Source: Rhodobacterales bacterium 52_120_T64 (lineage in GTDB: Bacteria > Pseudomonadota > Alphaproteobacteria > Rhodobacterales > Rhodobacteraceae). From it: a DNA stretch of 64,000 nt. The notes beneath the pieces were generated by a model that saw nothing but the letters and a program-made list of their open reading frames with translations, searched no databases and was not told where the DNA came from. The position numbers and the translations under genes are program-made. Positions 19,201 through 27,687 of the stretch are shown piece by piece; the first letter of the stretch is position 1; every line of letters starts with the position of its first letter. Where the stretch lies: positions 186,001-250,000 of the forward strand of contig MABA01000021.1 in NCBI GenBank assembly GCA_002162875.1. The letters run 5' to 3'.

Positions 19201-19407
19201 TTCCAGCGGAATGGCCAGTAAACGTTCAGCGTCCCGGGGCGAGATACCGGTCTGTTTGACAGAGACATAAAAGTACGGAATGTCGATTGACGGAAAACTT
19301 TCCTTTGGCAAGGATTGATAGGCCGCAAACCCGCTGACCAACAAAAGGACCATCACCGTGATGACAACTCGCGGCATCAGCAGGATTTTTTTGATGAGTT
19401 CGATCAT
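16189..19407 (-). CDS. RND efflux pump inner-membrane permease (HAE1/AcrB superfamily)
   Basis: A 1072-residue proton-driven efflux permease. The N-terminal membrane helix (about residues 9-28) is followed by a periplasmic loop to about 340. Helices run from 340-480, including the VAVGVLVDDPIVVVEYAERK proton-relay region. A second periplasmic loop follows (about 570-870) and the final helical block contains GIVALTGIVVKNGIVLIDTY. It should form a trimer with the adaptor encoded just upstream. The two genes overlap by four bases (19404-19407). No outer-membrane channel gene lies alongside. The 3' end overlaps the convergent GS-HQR gene. Confidence 0.93.
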   Translation of the reverse strand: MIELIKKILLMPRVVITVMVLLLVSGFAAYQSLPKESFPSIDIPYFYVSVKQTGISPRDAERLLAIPLEDRLDGLDGLENINSTSSSGRVSIFLEFNVNTDKDEALEDIRVALDGVESDLPADAEAPKVNEISITDKPVLSVAIYGDVPERTLIRHANELQKALEGLSLVQTAAISGDRDEVLEVQIDLLHLEAFGLTSAQLYDALARNNTMIAGGTLDSGQGSFNVEVPGLISNATEVFNLPLKTVDGVVVTFGDVATITRTFKDATDYSYVNGAPAITIAVSKELGTNIIEVSDQIRAATMEIVEDWPAEVGYSFLLDQAINTKNLYRSLEATVLTAVALVLVMCIGTLGVRPAILIGMSIPISFMMAFLVIQMLGMTINMMTMFGLVIAVGVLVDDPIVVVEYAERKLSEGVPKKQAFIMAAQKMFVPVVSATATTLGAFVPLLFWPGIIGKFMSYLPIVVIVVMIASLVSALIFMPAIGAFIAKNEVSEKEKEAADIVMYPDKFDIHKVRGLTGVYIRVMAQLLRHPLLTLGVGFGIVGGIFAFYIQNPTGMEAFPASEPEYGTVSVVTRGNYSPAEIRDFLLEVQGQVIQVPGIQDVILSFGGGSGSPPDTIGNLQLQLQPWEDRYTAEEIFAEIRQRVAGIAGLEVQISAEESGPPAGKAINLQIETSTFKDLIPAVQKIRNYVEFDLGDTIDVEDGRPAPGIDWKLTFDRVEASHYGIGIRDIGPYIQLVTDGVKIGSYRPADAVDELDIVVRLPENERSFDALDSLRIVTAQGLIPVSNFVSREVVQKVGNIDRRNGAYSISVAANLLPGIATTDKIVALQEWDATQDWPGDLAITYGGAAEQTDETNSFIVKAFAGAMFLIFLILLMEYNSFYQVFVTLSTVVMSVSGVLLGMLITGMSFSAIMTGLGIVALTGIVVKNGIVLIDTYNHYHRDDGVEPVKAMLITAAQRIRPVLLTATVTALGVIPMALNIEFDFVRREIVSGGLAGTMFIHLSAALVAGLLFSTLLTLVMVPVMITAPTVIGGTVKSNRDRLSRFVRGKVPTFKRPNSSASGEGTIDAAPRG

Positions 19408-20660
19408 TGGCTGCGCGTTCCCTCTGGCACGGCAATCACGGACTGTCCTGCCTTCACATATTCCTGTCCCAATACAATGACATCAAATTCCGTTGGCAAT
19501 CCGGTCACCCAAATACCATCTCGCGTGTCTTGCAAAATTGTGATCGGATAGAAAACCACTGTTTTATTTTCCACAGTTCGGACACCAACCACACCGTTTT
19601 CGTCGAGTGTCATGATCGATTGCGGTAGAAGATGTGCTGGGATAAAGCCAAGATTCACCGTGGCTTCAGCGGAAATTCCATCCAGAATCTGGTGATCAGG
19701 ATTATCAAATGCGATCTCGATGGCAAAGCTGCGAGTCGCGGGATCTGAAGTAACAGCTACAAAACTTACTTCGCCATCAGCCGTCAAACCGTTGATTGTC
19801 CGTATTTCAGCGTTCAGCCCAAGTTTCGCCAAGTTTACTCTTGCCTGTGGAACCGCGCCAACAAATTTCATTGGGTCTAATTGTATGATCGAGGCGCAAG
19901 ATCCACCAACATTCATCAAATCTCCAACTTCTGCGAGAGGCCGTTGTATGATGCCAGCCACCGTTGCAGTGACTTCCGTGTTGGCCAATTCAACCTCGCG
20001 GTTGCTGACGTTGACGGCCGCCGCGCGCACATTAGCTTTCGCAGCGCTCAGCGCAACGGCGAAACCCTCTGCACTGTTACTGGAGGCGATCCCGCTTTCG
20101 CGAAGCCTGGTGTTCACATCATAGTCGTTTTGCGCTTGAGCCAAGGCCGCCTCAGCTTGCAAATATGATGCACGTGCTTGCTCCACACTCGCAAGCCGAG
20201 TGCCGTTTTCGAGCGTACAAATGAGGTCACCGACTTCGACCGGTTGGCCGTCAATTACATCTACAGAGAGCACAATATCACTAGTTTGCGCGATAACCCT
20301 AACCAGCGACTCTGCGGCTGTATTGCCCCGCAAACTAACCTCAAGTGGCATTGGTAGAATATTGTAATGTCTTGTGCGAACGGTGCGTTCAAGTCCGTTT
20401 TCAGACCCAGCCAACGCGTTGCGCGCGAGAATTGATAAGCCTGGGTCATCGGCGCCTTCCTTATGATGGACTTCGACTCCCAACCCCGAGCGGTCAACCG
20501 CAGTGGTAATTAGACCCCCATCGGTTTCTAGAGCTGAAACAACGGTAACCTCACCGTTGCCGGCTCCTTGACCACCTTGAACTAAAACACCGGTAGCGAG
20601 CCAAGCCGCAACGATAAGAATGAGAATCAATGCGATTCCATAAGATTTAAGTGCACGCAT
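19404..20660 (-). CDS. RND efflux periplasmic adaptor (membrane fusion protein)
   Basis: A 418-residue protein with one N-terminal membrane segment (residues 7-28). The lipoyl/biotinyl-like half motifs (DVIDGQPVEVGDLICTLENG and TVAGIIQRPLAEVGDL) flank an alpha-hairpin (about 155-225, rich in A/Q/E), and beta-barrel domains follow. It bridges the RND permease to an outer-membrane channel. A long segment of about 90 residues precedes the first lipoyl half, more than in typical AcrA-type adaptors. It is translationally coupled to the permease and divergent from the TetR gene. Confidence 0.9.
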   Translation of the reverse strand: MRALKSYGIALILILIVAAWLATGVLVQGGQGAGNGEVTVVSALETDGGLITTAVDRSGLGVEVHHKEGADDPGLSILARNALAGSENGLERTVRTRHYNILPMPLEVSLRGNTAAESLVRVIAQTSDIVLSVDVIDGQPVEVGDLICTLENGTRLASVEQARASYLQAEAALAQAQNDYDVNTRLRESGIASSNSAEGFAVALSAAKANVRAAAVNVSNREVELANTEVTATVAGIIQRPLAEVGDLMNVGGSCASIIQLDPMKFVGAVPQARVNLAKLGLNAEIRTINGLTADGEVSFVAVTSDPATRSFAIEIAFDNPDHQILDGISAEATVNLGFIPAHLLPQSIMTLDENGVVGVRTVENKTVVFYPITILQDTRDGIWVTGLPTEFDVIVLGQEYVKAGQSVIAVPEGTRSQ

Positions 20661-20732
20661 GATGATATATCACTCCAATTTTCGCTTATTTTGATGCCGA
20701 AGACATCCATCTGTATTGACATCAAGTATTTT

Positions 20733-20763
20733 TGCACATTATGCAATTAATGCAGAGAATGCA
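20733..20763. promoter_or_regulatory. Four TGCA elements at exact 9-base spacing; likely TetR operator
   Basis: TGCA occurs at 20733, 20742, 20751 and 20760, each nine bases from the next, in the 123-base region between the divergent efflux adaptor and TetR genes. Neighbouring bases are A/T rich (TGCACATTA, TGCAATTAA, TGCAGAGAA). Such a phased self-complementary core is a good candidate operator for the TetR repressor. The assignment is inferred from location and symmetry. Confidence 0.5.
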
Positions 20764-20783
20764 CGTAGGTCGCGGAGGGTACA

Positions 20784-21359
20784 ATGTCAAGCTTAAGAGA
20801 ACTCCGGCGCAAACAAACGACGGAGTCTATCCGACGGGCTGCTGTTAATCTGGCGATCGAACTAGGCTTAGACAATGTAACGACCGAAATGATTAGCAAT
20901 GCTGCGGGGATTAGTCCTCGAACATTTTTCAACTATTTTCCGTATAAAGAAGCTGCGTTTTTGCCGCCAAAAATGGAGTTTTCTAGTGACAGTGAAGAGA
21001 AGTTTATTCGCGGCACAAATGCGCTACTTGACGATATGCTAACTCTGCTAAAAGCACAGTTGGATGAAATAGTGGCAGATCGAGTATTCGTGATGAAAAC
21101 CCACGAAATATCTGTCACAAATCAAAAACTACAACAACTCAGAGCTAGCGTATTCTATGAGTTCGAAGAGAAAATTGGCACCATTATTGCCAAGCGTCTT
21201 GAATACACTGGTGAAAGCGGCGATGCGAGTCACATGGCAGCCATTATTTTAGCGTCGATTCGCCGAGGTTTCGAGATTTGGATAACTAGCGAAACCGAGT
21301 CCGTGTTCACCTGTATCACAGCGAGAATCAAGACGCTCCCAACGATGTTCAAAACCTGA
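20784..21359 (+). CDS. TetR-family regulator of the adjacent RND pump
   Basis: A 191-residue protein. The TetR N-terminal helix-turn-helix spans about residues 10-56 (ESIRRAAVNLAIELGLDNVT, then ISNAAGISPRTFFNYFPYKE). The C-terminal ligand domain is unclassified. The ATG at 20784 has GGAGGG upstream (CGCGGAGGGTACA). It is divergent from the efflux adaptor and permease, the usual arrangement for a local repressor that releases on binding a pump substrate. Confidence 0.88.
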   Translation: MSSLRELRRKQTTESIRRAAVNLAIELGLDNVTTEMISNAAGISPRTFFNYFPYKEAAFLPPKMEFSSDSEEKFIRGTNALLDDMLTLLKAQLDEIVADRVFVMKTHEISVTNQKLQQLRASVFYEFEEKIGTIIAKRLEYTGESGDASHMAAIILASIRRGFEIWITSETESVFTCITARIKTLPTMFKT

Positions 21360-21523
21360 CAAGGGTGCTGTAGAGCTTATTTTCCAGTAGAGTTCGACAA
21401 TCGTTCGCTGCCGTCCATGAAAAACCCGCACAACAAATTAGTGTTACTTATAGTATTGATCGGTTGTACCGTTTCAAAGGGTCACGTGGGTTGTAGAGCT
21501 AAAAGCCCACCAGCTACGTCATG

Positions 21524-22825
21524 TTAGTTTTCTCGAAAAGCTTTCTTAAAATAGTCAACCAACGGCTTCATTAGATATTCGAGTGGGGTTCGATCTACCG
21601 TTTTCACGAACACTTCGACTGGCATTCCTGGTATTATCTCCAGTCCAGACAACTTATCTGTTTCACCGGAAACAAGTGCAATTTCAGCCGCGTAATAGGA
21701 TTCAGCGGTAACATCGTCCACAAAAACATCAGCCGAAATTCGCGTAACCTGGCCCATTATTACAGGCGTTGTTCGTGTATCAAACGCAGAAAAGTGGATG
21801 CTTGCGATTTGCCCAACGTAGATTTGATCAATATGGATTGTCGGAATGCGTATTGATATCACTAGCGGCGCGTCCTGAGGCACGATATAAAGTATTGTGT
21901 CGGCGCCACCTACGACGGAGCGAAGCGCATGAAACTGTTTGCCATATATAACCCCAGAGGACGGCGCCCTGACATCCATTCGCTGCAGTGTTTCCTGAAG
22001 CGAATTTTGCCTCTCTCGCAATTCTATTTCCCGATACTGAAGGTCTCGTAAAGTTGTTATTGCCTCTTCGCGGCGACTCGTGCCTAAACGTAAGCCTTCG
22101 ATTTCTATTTCTGCTATGCGCCCTCTTCGCTCTGCGATCGTTGCGATTAGGCCCGCTTTGAGGCCTTCCAACCGCAATACTTCACGCTTCAATGCTCGGA
22201 CTCTACTTGCTTGAGACAAGCCTTTTTCCAACAGCGACTCTTCGTCAACCAATTCCTCTGACAAAAGTTCAAGTTGTCGAACTAGCGCTTCACTTTGGGC
22301 TTCAGCGCCAATAATTTGTTCTTCTATTTGAAGTCTACGTTCGTTGAGCAAGGCTTCTTCTCTCGCTAACGAATTTTTTCGCGCCAGAAATAGGTTGTTC
22401 TGACCCGCCACAAGCTCGGCAGCTACAGCAGTCGCAGTTTCACGTTGCAAAACCTGATCGAACCGTGCCGTCTCTGCTCCATCCCGTTCAGCCACCAATC
22501 GAGACTTGCGTGCCATGATTTCCAACAACTGTTCGGTAGTCACCCTCAGGTCCGAGTGTAAAAACTCGGTGTCAAACCGTATCAAGATGTCGCCGGCTTC
22601 TACGTAGTCACCGTCCTCTATCAATATTTCTTCAATCACACCACCATTTGGGTGCTGGACAATTTGGCGGTTGGATTTAACTTCAACTAGACCGGATGTA
22701 ACAACCGCACCGGCGATATCTGTCTTCACTGACCAAACGCCCAGACCGGCGACAAGTAACACTAAAGCGACGAAGCCCAGAGATAGAGGCCGCTTTGCGC
22801 TCCAGATGTTTTGTTCGGCGTTCAC
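21524..22825 (-). CDS. Type I secretion adaptor, HlyD/PrsE family
   Basis: A 433-residue membrane fusion protein. One N-terminal membrane segment (residues 14-33) is followed by a lipoyl half-motif (VQHPNGGVIEEILIEDGDYVEAGD). A long coiled-coil region (about 90-270, rich in E/R/L) precedes the second lipoyl half (DVRAPSSGVIYGKQFHALRSVV) and a C-terminal beta domain with the family-typical GLEIIPGMPVEVFVKT. It connects the ABC exporter to a TolC-like channel. The start overlaps the ABC gene stop by four bases (22822-22825). No RTX substrate gene is adjacent. Confidence 0.92.
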   Translation of the reverse strand: MNAEQNIWSAKRPLSLGFVALVLLVAGLGVWSVKTDIAGAVVTSGLVEVKSNRQIVQHPNGGVIEEILIEDGDYVEAGDILIRFDTEFLHSDLRVTTEQLLEIMARKSRLVAERDGAETARFDQVLQRETATAVAAELVAGQNNLFLARKNSLAREEALLNERRLQIEEQIIGAEAQSEALVRQLELLSEELVDEESLLEKGLSQASRVRALKREVLRLEGLKAGLIATIAERRGRIAEIEIEGLRLGTSRREEAITTLRDLQYREIELRERQNSLQETLQRMDVRAPSSGVIYGKQFHALRSVVGGADTILYIVPQDAPLVISIRIPTIHIDQIYVGQIASIHFSAFDTRTTPVIMGQVTRISADVFVDDVTAESYYAAEIALVSGETDKLSGLEIIPGMPVEVFVKTVDRTPLEYLMKPLVDYFKKAFREN

Positions 22826-24543
22826 GGCGTTGCCTCTGCATTGAGATGGTCAGAAATAACCACGTGGTTCTGAACTTTTGAACGCAAGACTTCATCACGT
22901 GGCCCAAACGCCGTGCGCATCCCGTCTTGCATGATCATCAGAAAATCACATTCTGCAATTCCAGAAGGCCGATGCGCCATAATAATTACAGCATTTCCAT
23001 CCTCCTTGAACGCCCTAATAGCACAGTTCAACGCAACCGATCCAGGCGCATCAAGGCTGGCATTTGGCTCGTCCAATATTAGCAATACCGGATTTCCGTA
23101 CAATGCCCTCGCCAGACCGATACGTTGCTTTTGCCCACCTGAAAGCGCTCCGTTGCCACCAGCCACGAGCGTGTCGTAACCATCGGATAGTTGCAGGATC
23201 ATCTCATGAGCGCCGGCTTTTTTCGCCGCACCAACGACGGCCGCTGCATTTGGGTTTTCAGAAAGCCGCGCTATATTTTCAGCAACGGTCGCTTCAAACA
23301 AGGATACTTCCTGCGGGAGATAACCAATATGTAGCCCTAAATCCGCTCCGTATTGCCCGATTGAGGCACCGTCCAGTCGAATGAACCCCGATGCAGGCTG
23401 CCAGATACCCGTCAGAACCCGCGCAAGCGTGGACTTTCCCGAAGCGCTTTGCCCAATAACCCCGAGCGCCTGCCCCTCGGCCAGTTCAAAACGATCGAGC
23501 TTCAACGTAGGGCGCGTGCCGCCGGGAGGGACTACGGTTAGCCCTCGAACTTCGAGAATTGCGCGCGGCCGCGGTAGTTTTGTACGCGCTTCAACATCCG
23601 TCACACTGCCCAAAAAATCTGCCAAACCGCACCACCCGTAACGTGCGCGCAAAATTATCGGCCACTGAGCGATCGTTTGCTCGACAGGCGCAAGAGCCCG
23701 CCCAAGCATAATAGAGGACGCGATCATTGCGCCGGCTGTGAGCTCCCCTTGCAACACCAAATAAGCCCCCAACGCTAAAATAACCGATTGCAAGAACATG
23801 CGGAGCGTTTTCGTCAGGCTACCAAACGTACCGACCAGATCTGACGTTTTCATCTGTGCCTCCAGTGCCGTGTTTCGCAATTTCTGCCACCGTGCCCGCG
23901 CCGCTGTTTCCATTCCCATCCCGCGCACGACCTCACCTTGTGCACGCAAAACGTCGGCGAGCGCATTGCTTGCCGCCCCCTTCTGATTTGCGTCACCGAC
24001 CGGACGAAACGCCATAAACTGGTTGATGATTGCAATGATGGTTAGCAACGCCCCGCCACCAAGCGCCAGCCATCCCAGCAACGGGTGAAACACAAATATC
24101 GCCATAATAAAAATCGGTGTCCAAGGCATATCCAATAAAGCAAAGAATGCAGGAGAAGAATAAAACCTCTGCACGGCCTCTAGATCACGAAGCGGTGACT
24201 GCCCATCCGATGCTGCGCTAAGGAGCGTGCCACCAAAGACCCGCGCATCCAATTTTGACTGCAAGCCAGCCCCAACGCGTGCCGCAACTCGCCCCCGAGC
24301 AAAGTCCAAAATGCCCATCAGCACATAGAGACCAGCCACCAAAATCAGAAGTGCTACGAGTGTTTCTTCAGACCGAGAGCCTAATACGCGATCGTAGACT
24401 TGAAGCATAAATAGCGGTCCAGTCAACATCAGCAAATTTACAAATACACTGAACAGTCCGATTGATAACAACGATCCAACTTCTGGAAGCAGCGCACGTC
24501 TCAATTCTCGTGCACCGCTTTGTTTGGCTTTCCTGTTATTCAC
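22822..24543 (-). CDS. Type I secretion ABC transporter, PrsD family
   Basis: A 573-residue half-transporter with an N-terminal six-helix membrane domain (about 20-310). The ATPase domain carries Walker A GQSASGKSTL (about 363-372), signature LSGGQKQRIGLARAL (about 468-482) and Walker B with D-loop LLILDEPNASLD, as is typical of PrsD/AprD exporters. There is no N-terminal C39 peptidase domain. It exports glycine-rich repeat (RTX) or similar proteins directly to the outside. It is coupled to the HlyD-like gene; the substrate and outer-membrane channel must be encoded elsewhere. Confidence 0.92.
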   Translation of the reverse strand: MNNRKAKQSGARELRRALLPEVGSLLSIGLFSVFVNLLMLTGPLFMLQVYDRVLGSRSEETLVALLILVAGLYVLMGILDFARGRVAARVGAGLQSKLDARVFGGTLLSAASDGQSPLRDLEAVQRFYSSPAFFALLDMPWTPIFIMAIFVFHPLLGWLALGGGALLTIIAIINQFMAFRPVGDANQKGAASNALADVLRAQGEVVRGMGMETAARARWQKLRNTALEAQMKTSDLVGTFGSLTKTLRMFLQSVILALGAYLVLQGELTAGAMIASSIMLGRALAPVEQTIAQWPIILRARYGWCGLADFLGSVTDVEARTKLPRPRAILEVRGLTVVPPGGTRPTLKLDRFELAEGQALGVIGQSASGKSTLARVLTGIWQPASGFIRLDGASIGQYGADLGLHIGYLPQEVSLFEATVAENIARLSENPNAAAVVGAAKKAGAHEMILQLSDGYDTLVAGGNGALSGGQKQRIGLARALYGNPVLLILDEPNASLDAPGSVALNCAIRAFKEDGNAVIIMAHRPSGIAECDFLMIMQDGMRTAFGPRDEVLRSKVQNHVVISDHLNAEATP

Positions 24544-24832
24544 AAAATTTCCTTAGTCCGACAAAGTTAGAAGCAGACGAATCGCATATCTCGATATACC
24601 AACTATCAATCACCCAATGGTTAACGACTGAGATCTATCACCAACGTACAAATGTAAGGCATTGCAGTAGGGCAAAGGGTCCAGGAAATATTTCAAAACA
24701 AAGCGTACGGAAGGAGTTGCCGCTCGAAAATGTTGGTTCGCCAGCGTTTCCGTTTGAATTAGGGTTTATATAAAAATATCGTCTAGAAAAGCGCTGGCAA
24801 AGCACCATTTACTTAGCACAATTCCTTTTACA

Positions 24833-25384
24833 TTGCTAAAAATTTTCTTCATTTTGCCGGTAATCGGATTTGTCAAACGAGGTCCAAATGTTGGATTTTT
24901 TCTGTCCGCAATTATACATTCTGGTACAAACACGCGAACTGCTCAGTTTGGCCTATCCTCGAACAAACTCATAAGTGACGACCGGCCAAGATCCGTGGTA
25001 TCGAAGAAAATTTCTATCAACTCAGACAAGGTATTACTTCGTCTGGGTGAAGCTAAATTTCGTCCGGGCGCAACCGCATTTCGCCATATCCATCCAGGGG
25101 CAGGAACCCGGTACCTGAGCGAAGGAAAGCTAGAGGTTATCAGTGACGGTCACCGGGAAACGGCCAAAGTTGGGCGCGCATGGTTTGAGCCGGCTAATTC
25201 GCCGGTACAAGCCGTTGCTAGCATGAACTATCCAATGACCAGCTTTATTAGGTTTTTGGTTCTACCCATCGAATACGCTGGAAAACCAACAATACATATT
25301 CTGGATGCTGACGACGCTATGAAACCAAGTTTGCGGGTTACCCGTCGTCATTTCGACCAAGTTGTTCAGTTGGCACCGGGGTAG
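24833..25384 (+). CDS. Cupin-domain protein with doubtful 5' end (possible remnant)
   Basis: From about residue 60 the frame reads as a cupin: LRLGEAKFRPGATAFRHIHPG, then GTRYLSEGKLEVISDGH and VGRAWFEPANSPVQAVAS, with two metal-ligand histidines in HIHPG and a glutamate in SEGKLEV. The N-terminal 50 residues look unrelated, and no in-frame ATG precedes the cupin; only TTG or GTG codons are available. The 5' end may therefore be decayed. The gene converges on a GlcG-like gene that carries a nonsense codon, with a 19-base overlap. Function is unknown; a small-molecule-binding or regulatory role is usual for such cupins. Confidence 0.55.
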   Translation: MLKIFFILPVIGFVKRGPNVGFFLSAIIHSGTNTRTAQFGLSSNKLISDDRPRSVVSKKISINSDKVLLRLGEAKFRPGATAFRHIHPGAGTRYLSEGKLEVISDGHRETAKVGRAWFEPANSPVQAVASMNYPMTSFIRFLVLPIEYAGKPTIHILDADDAMKPSLRVTRRHFDQVVQLAPG

Positions 25385-25863
25385 CTGTCGGATAGCGAAG
25401 AGCGACCCCATTCAGGGTCTGGATTAGCAGGTTCGGAAAGCAGGCCAGCGGATTTTATCCCTTCAATTGCACAGTACTCCTGCTGGTTAGATGTGTCGCC
25501 GCCGATTCCAACCGCACCAATCGCAAAATCTTCACTGTCACGAACTAAAACACCACCCAGAACCGGAATCAAACGCCGGTCGGAAGATGCCGCAAGCGAA
25601 TTTTGAAACGTAGGACGATTGGTTAGGCATTCTCGTATCAAGCGGCTGGAAATTCCCATTCCCAACGCGCCCCAAGCTTTGCCGAAGGCCACGTCAAATC
25701 ACACTATTCCAGAGCCATCCTCGCATTTGACGTCTACCAGCTTTGCGCCAGCATCCAATACAACTACGGTTAATGGGAGAAACATTTCGGCGCGGCCCGA
25801 TCGAGGGGCCCCGTCAGTAATAAGAGTTGTTTTTTCCAGAGATAATCTTGTTTGAAGTCGCAT
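25366..25863 (-). pseudogene. GlcG/HbpS-like (DUF336) protein interrupted by an in-frame TGA
   Basis: The ATG at 25863 opens a frame reading LSLEKTTLITDG, then FLPLTVVVLDAGAKLVD and CEDGSGIV. An in-frame TGA follows at 25701-25699, and the same frame continues FDVAFGKAWGALGMG to RRLIPVLGGVLVRDSEDF and GAVGIGGDTSN. Together these make a full-length GlcG/HbpS (PF03928) protein of about 165 residues. Homologues usually have arginine (GIMRPDVAF-type) at the stop, so a single C-to-T change in a CGA codon would explain it. There is no frame change. It is therefore called a pseudogene by one nonsense mutation, unless readthrough occurs. Confidence 0.8.
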
Positions 25864-26487
25864 GATAATCTAGCTAACCGTACATTAGGTTTGGTAACCA
25901 TGTTACGATTTCCGGGAACGCAAGCAATACCCCGATTGTCACAACATCTGCTATGAAAAACAGCATAAGCAAGCAGTATACAAATTATGATGACCATTCG
26001 GTGAGCATCAAGACCAATAATCCAAGAAGTGAGTGCTTCGCGAATTAGATGCTCGCAAGCAGTCATTTAGGTTAGGTCGCTGCGCTTTTTTATACATATT
26101 TTTGACCTTTCCAATAAAAAACCTAGATTTTGAAGGAGCTGACTTTTTGGAGGAAATACTCGGTTCCGACACGTTTTCGACCGAAGAACCAACCGACCCA
26201 AGCACATGGAAAATTCGGCACATTGCTGTTTTATATGCGTTTATCACGTGACCACGAAAGCCTTCCGCCATGCTAAGCATGCGCTCCAAGCATTCTCCTA
26301 ACTATTAATGACTCAAACATATAAAATTCGTTGGAGTCTGAATAACCCGCAAACTTATGTAAGTTCGCTATTATCTTGCCATACTCGTACAGTTATTCCG
26401 ATCCGATGCACCTTACATCGGGTGTCGGGCCCTGAATTCGTCTCGAATTTGTCAGACTATCCCATGCCAAATGGCGCTAGACATTAC
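25864..26487. other. AT-rich region without a supported gene
   Basis: Short open frames exist on both strands (26033-26251 plus, 26008-26289 minus) but none shows a recognisable domain or a clear ribosome site. The plus-strand stretch around 26110-26250 (IKNLDFEGADFLEEILG) reads like protein without a known family. Flanking decayed genes suggest this is eroding DNA. Confidence 0.4.
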
Positions 26488-26526
26488 AAATAAAGAAATT
26501 TTCCTGCGACGGCTGTTCAGCAACAA

Positions 26527-26830
26527 AGTCGAGTCAGTCTTCAACGAAACGCGCCTACTTGACGCTCAGAGAAGAGAATATCACCAGAGAAATCTCTGCA
26601 CAGGCGCGATTAAAGGTCGAAACGTTAAAGGTTTCTCTCGACCCAGGTACCGCACCTGTAAGGGAAGCACTAAGCCTATTAACGTCTGATCAACTTGTTG
26701 AAAGACTTGATCAACGGGTTTTAGGGTCGCCCAGACAAGCAAAGCGCAGGCTGAAGATATATTGAAATTGCGCTGCAACCTCGAAATTCTCGCTTTGCAG
26801 GAATGCTGATCTGGCTTCGGAGCTATTGGT
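26527..26830 (+). pseudogene. GntR-family regulator remnant
   Basis: The segment 26559-26730 reads ISAQARLKVETLKVSLD, then GTAPVREALSLLTSDQLVER, a GntR DNA-binding domain. Near 26732 the frame shifts, and the next frame continues TSKAQAEDILKLRCNLEILA before an in-frame TGA. Upstream, VESVFNETR sits in yet another frame. With at least two frameshifts and no effector domain it cannot make a working regulator. It lies before a hydroxyquinol-dioxygenase remnant on the opposite strand, so both probably belonged to one lost aromatic-degradation locus. Confidence 0.7.
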
Positions 26831-26929
26831 AGCCCACGTCACCAAGACCGGAGTATTCCTGACCGATCTGACTGACTAGGTTCTAGCCAAAACAAAATCA
26901 AAATTCACGCTTGAATATGCGTCGTCAAC

Positions 26930-27430
26930 TTAACCCGACAGGGCAAATCCATCTGGGAACGTCTCTATAGGTTGCTCGACATAGGTCATGACAATGTCGT
27001 CGCGCACTCCGGAAACTGTGTCCTGATCCAAGTAAGGGTCATCATCCGATGAAAATTTCGGTTACGACAGTTTTGCACCCCGGTGCCGACACGATGTAAT
27101 GTAAATGTGACTGGCGCCAAGGGTGACGACCGGCAGCGCGCAAAATTTCGCCAACTGGTCCATCGTCTGGTACGGTGTAGGTAACCGGTCGAACGGTTGT
27201 AAAAGCGTACCGTCCGTTTTCATCGGTTGTCAGCGGAATTGAAAGCACGGTACGCCCACGCATTCGGGACGACATCTGGTCAAGCTTTGCGGGAATCTTT
27301 CGTTTAATCCAATCTCTGCACTCACGCATGCAACACTGGATGTGCTTTGCAACGACCCCGATCCCGACCATCGACACGGTACTAGCCCTAGTTCAATTGC
27401 GCGCCAAATCGGAGGCGCTGTACTCAAACT
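26930..27430 (-). pseudogene. Intradiol (hydroxyquinol-type) dioxygenase remnant
   Basis: On the minus strand the frame ending near 27042 reads LTTDENGRYAFTTVRPVTYT, PDDGPVGEILRAAGRHPWRQ and SHLHYIVSAPGCKTVVTEIF. This is the C-terminal catalytic part of intradiol ring-cleavage dioxygenases, with the iron-ligand histidines (GRHPWRQSHLH). One base change of frame near 27052 is needed to continue with DDDPYLDQDTVSGVR to the natural end at 26930. The 5' part is scrambled, so the N-terminal half and its tyrosine ligands are missing. A dead copy of a hydroxyquinol or catechol 1,2-dioxygenase gene. Confidence 0.78.
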
Positions 27431-27687
27431 GAATCGAAAAAGGACAGACTAATCAGCTCAACTAACGTGGGAAAGCACCCATACCAAGAACCAATTGACG
27501 CACACAGACACATCGCAAGCACTATCAATTGATATTTTAGCCATACCACTCTAAACAGGCCGCAATTGCTGTGTCACTTATGCTTGTTCGCAATACCACC
27601 GGCATAGCGAACACAAAGTTTGAACCAAATATGCGCGACAACTCTTGGTCGCCAATACTTCCGAATAACCGCAGAAAGGCAAATCTT

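Noticed and set aside
25366-25692. Separate small gene starting at a GTG
   Set aside because: It is the downstream half of the GlcG-like frame after the in-frame TGA, not an independent gene.
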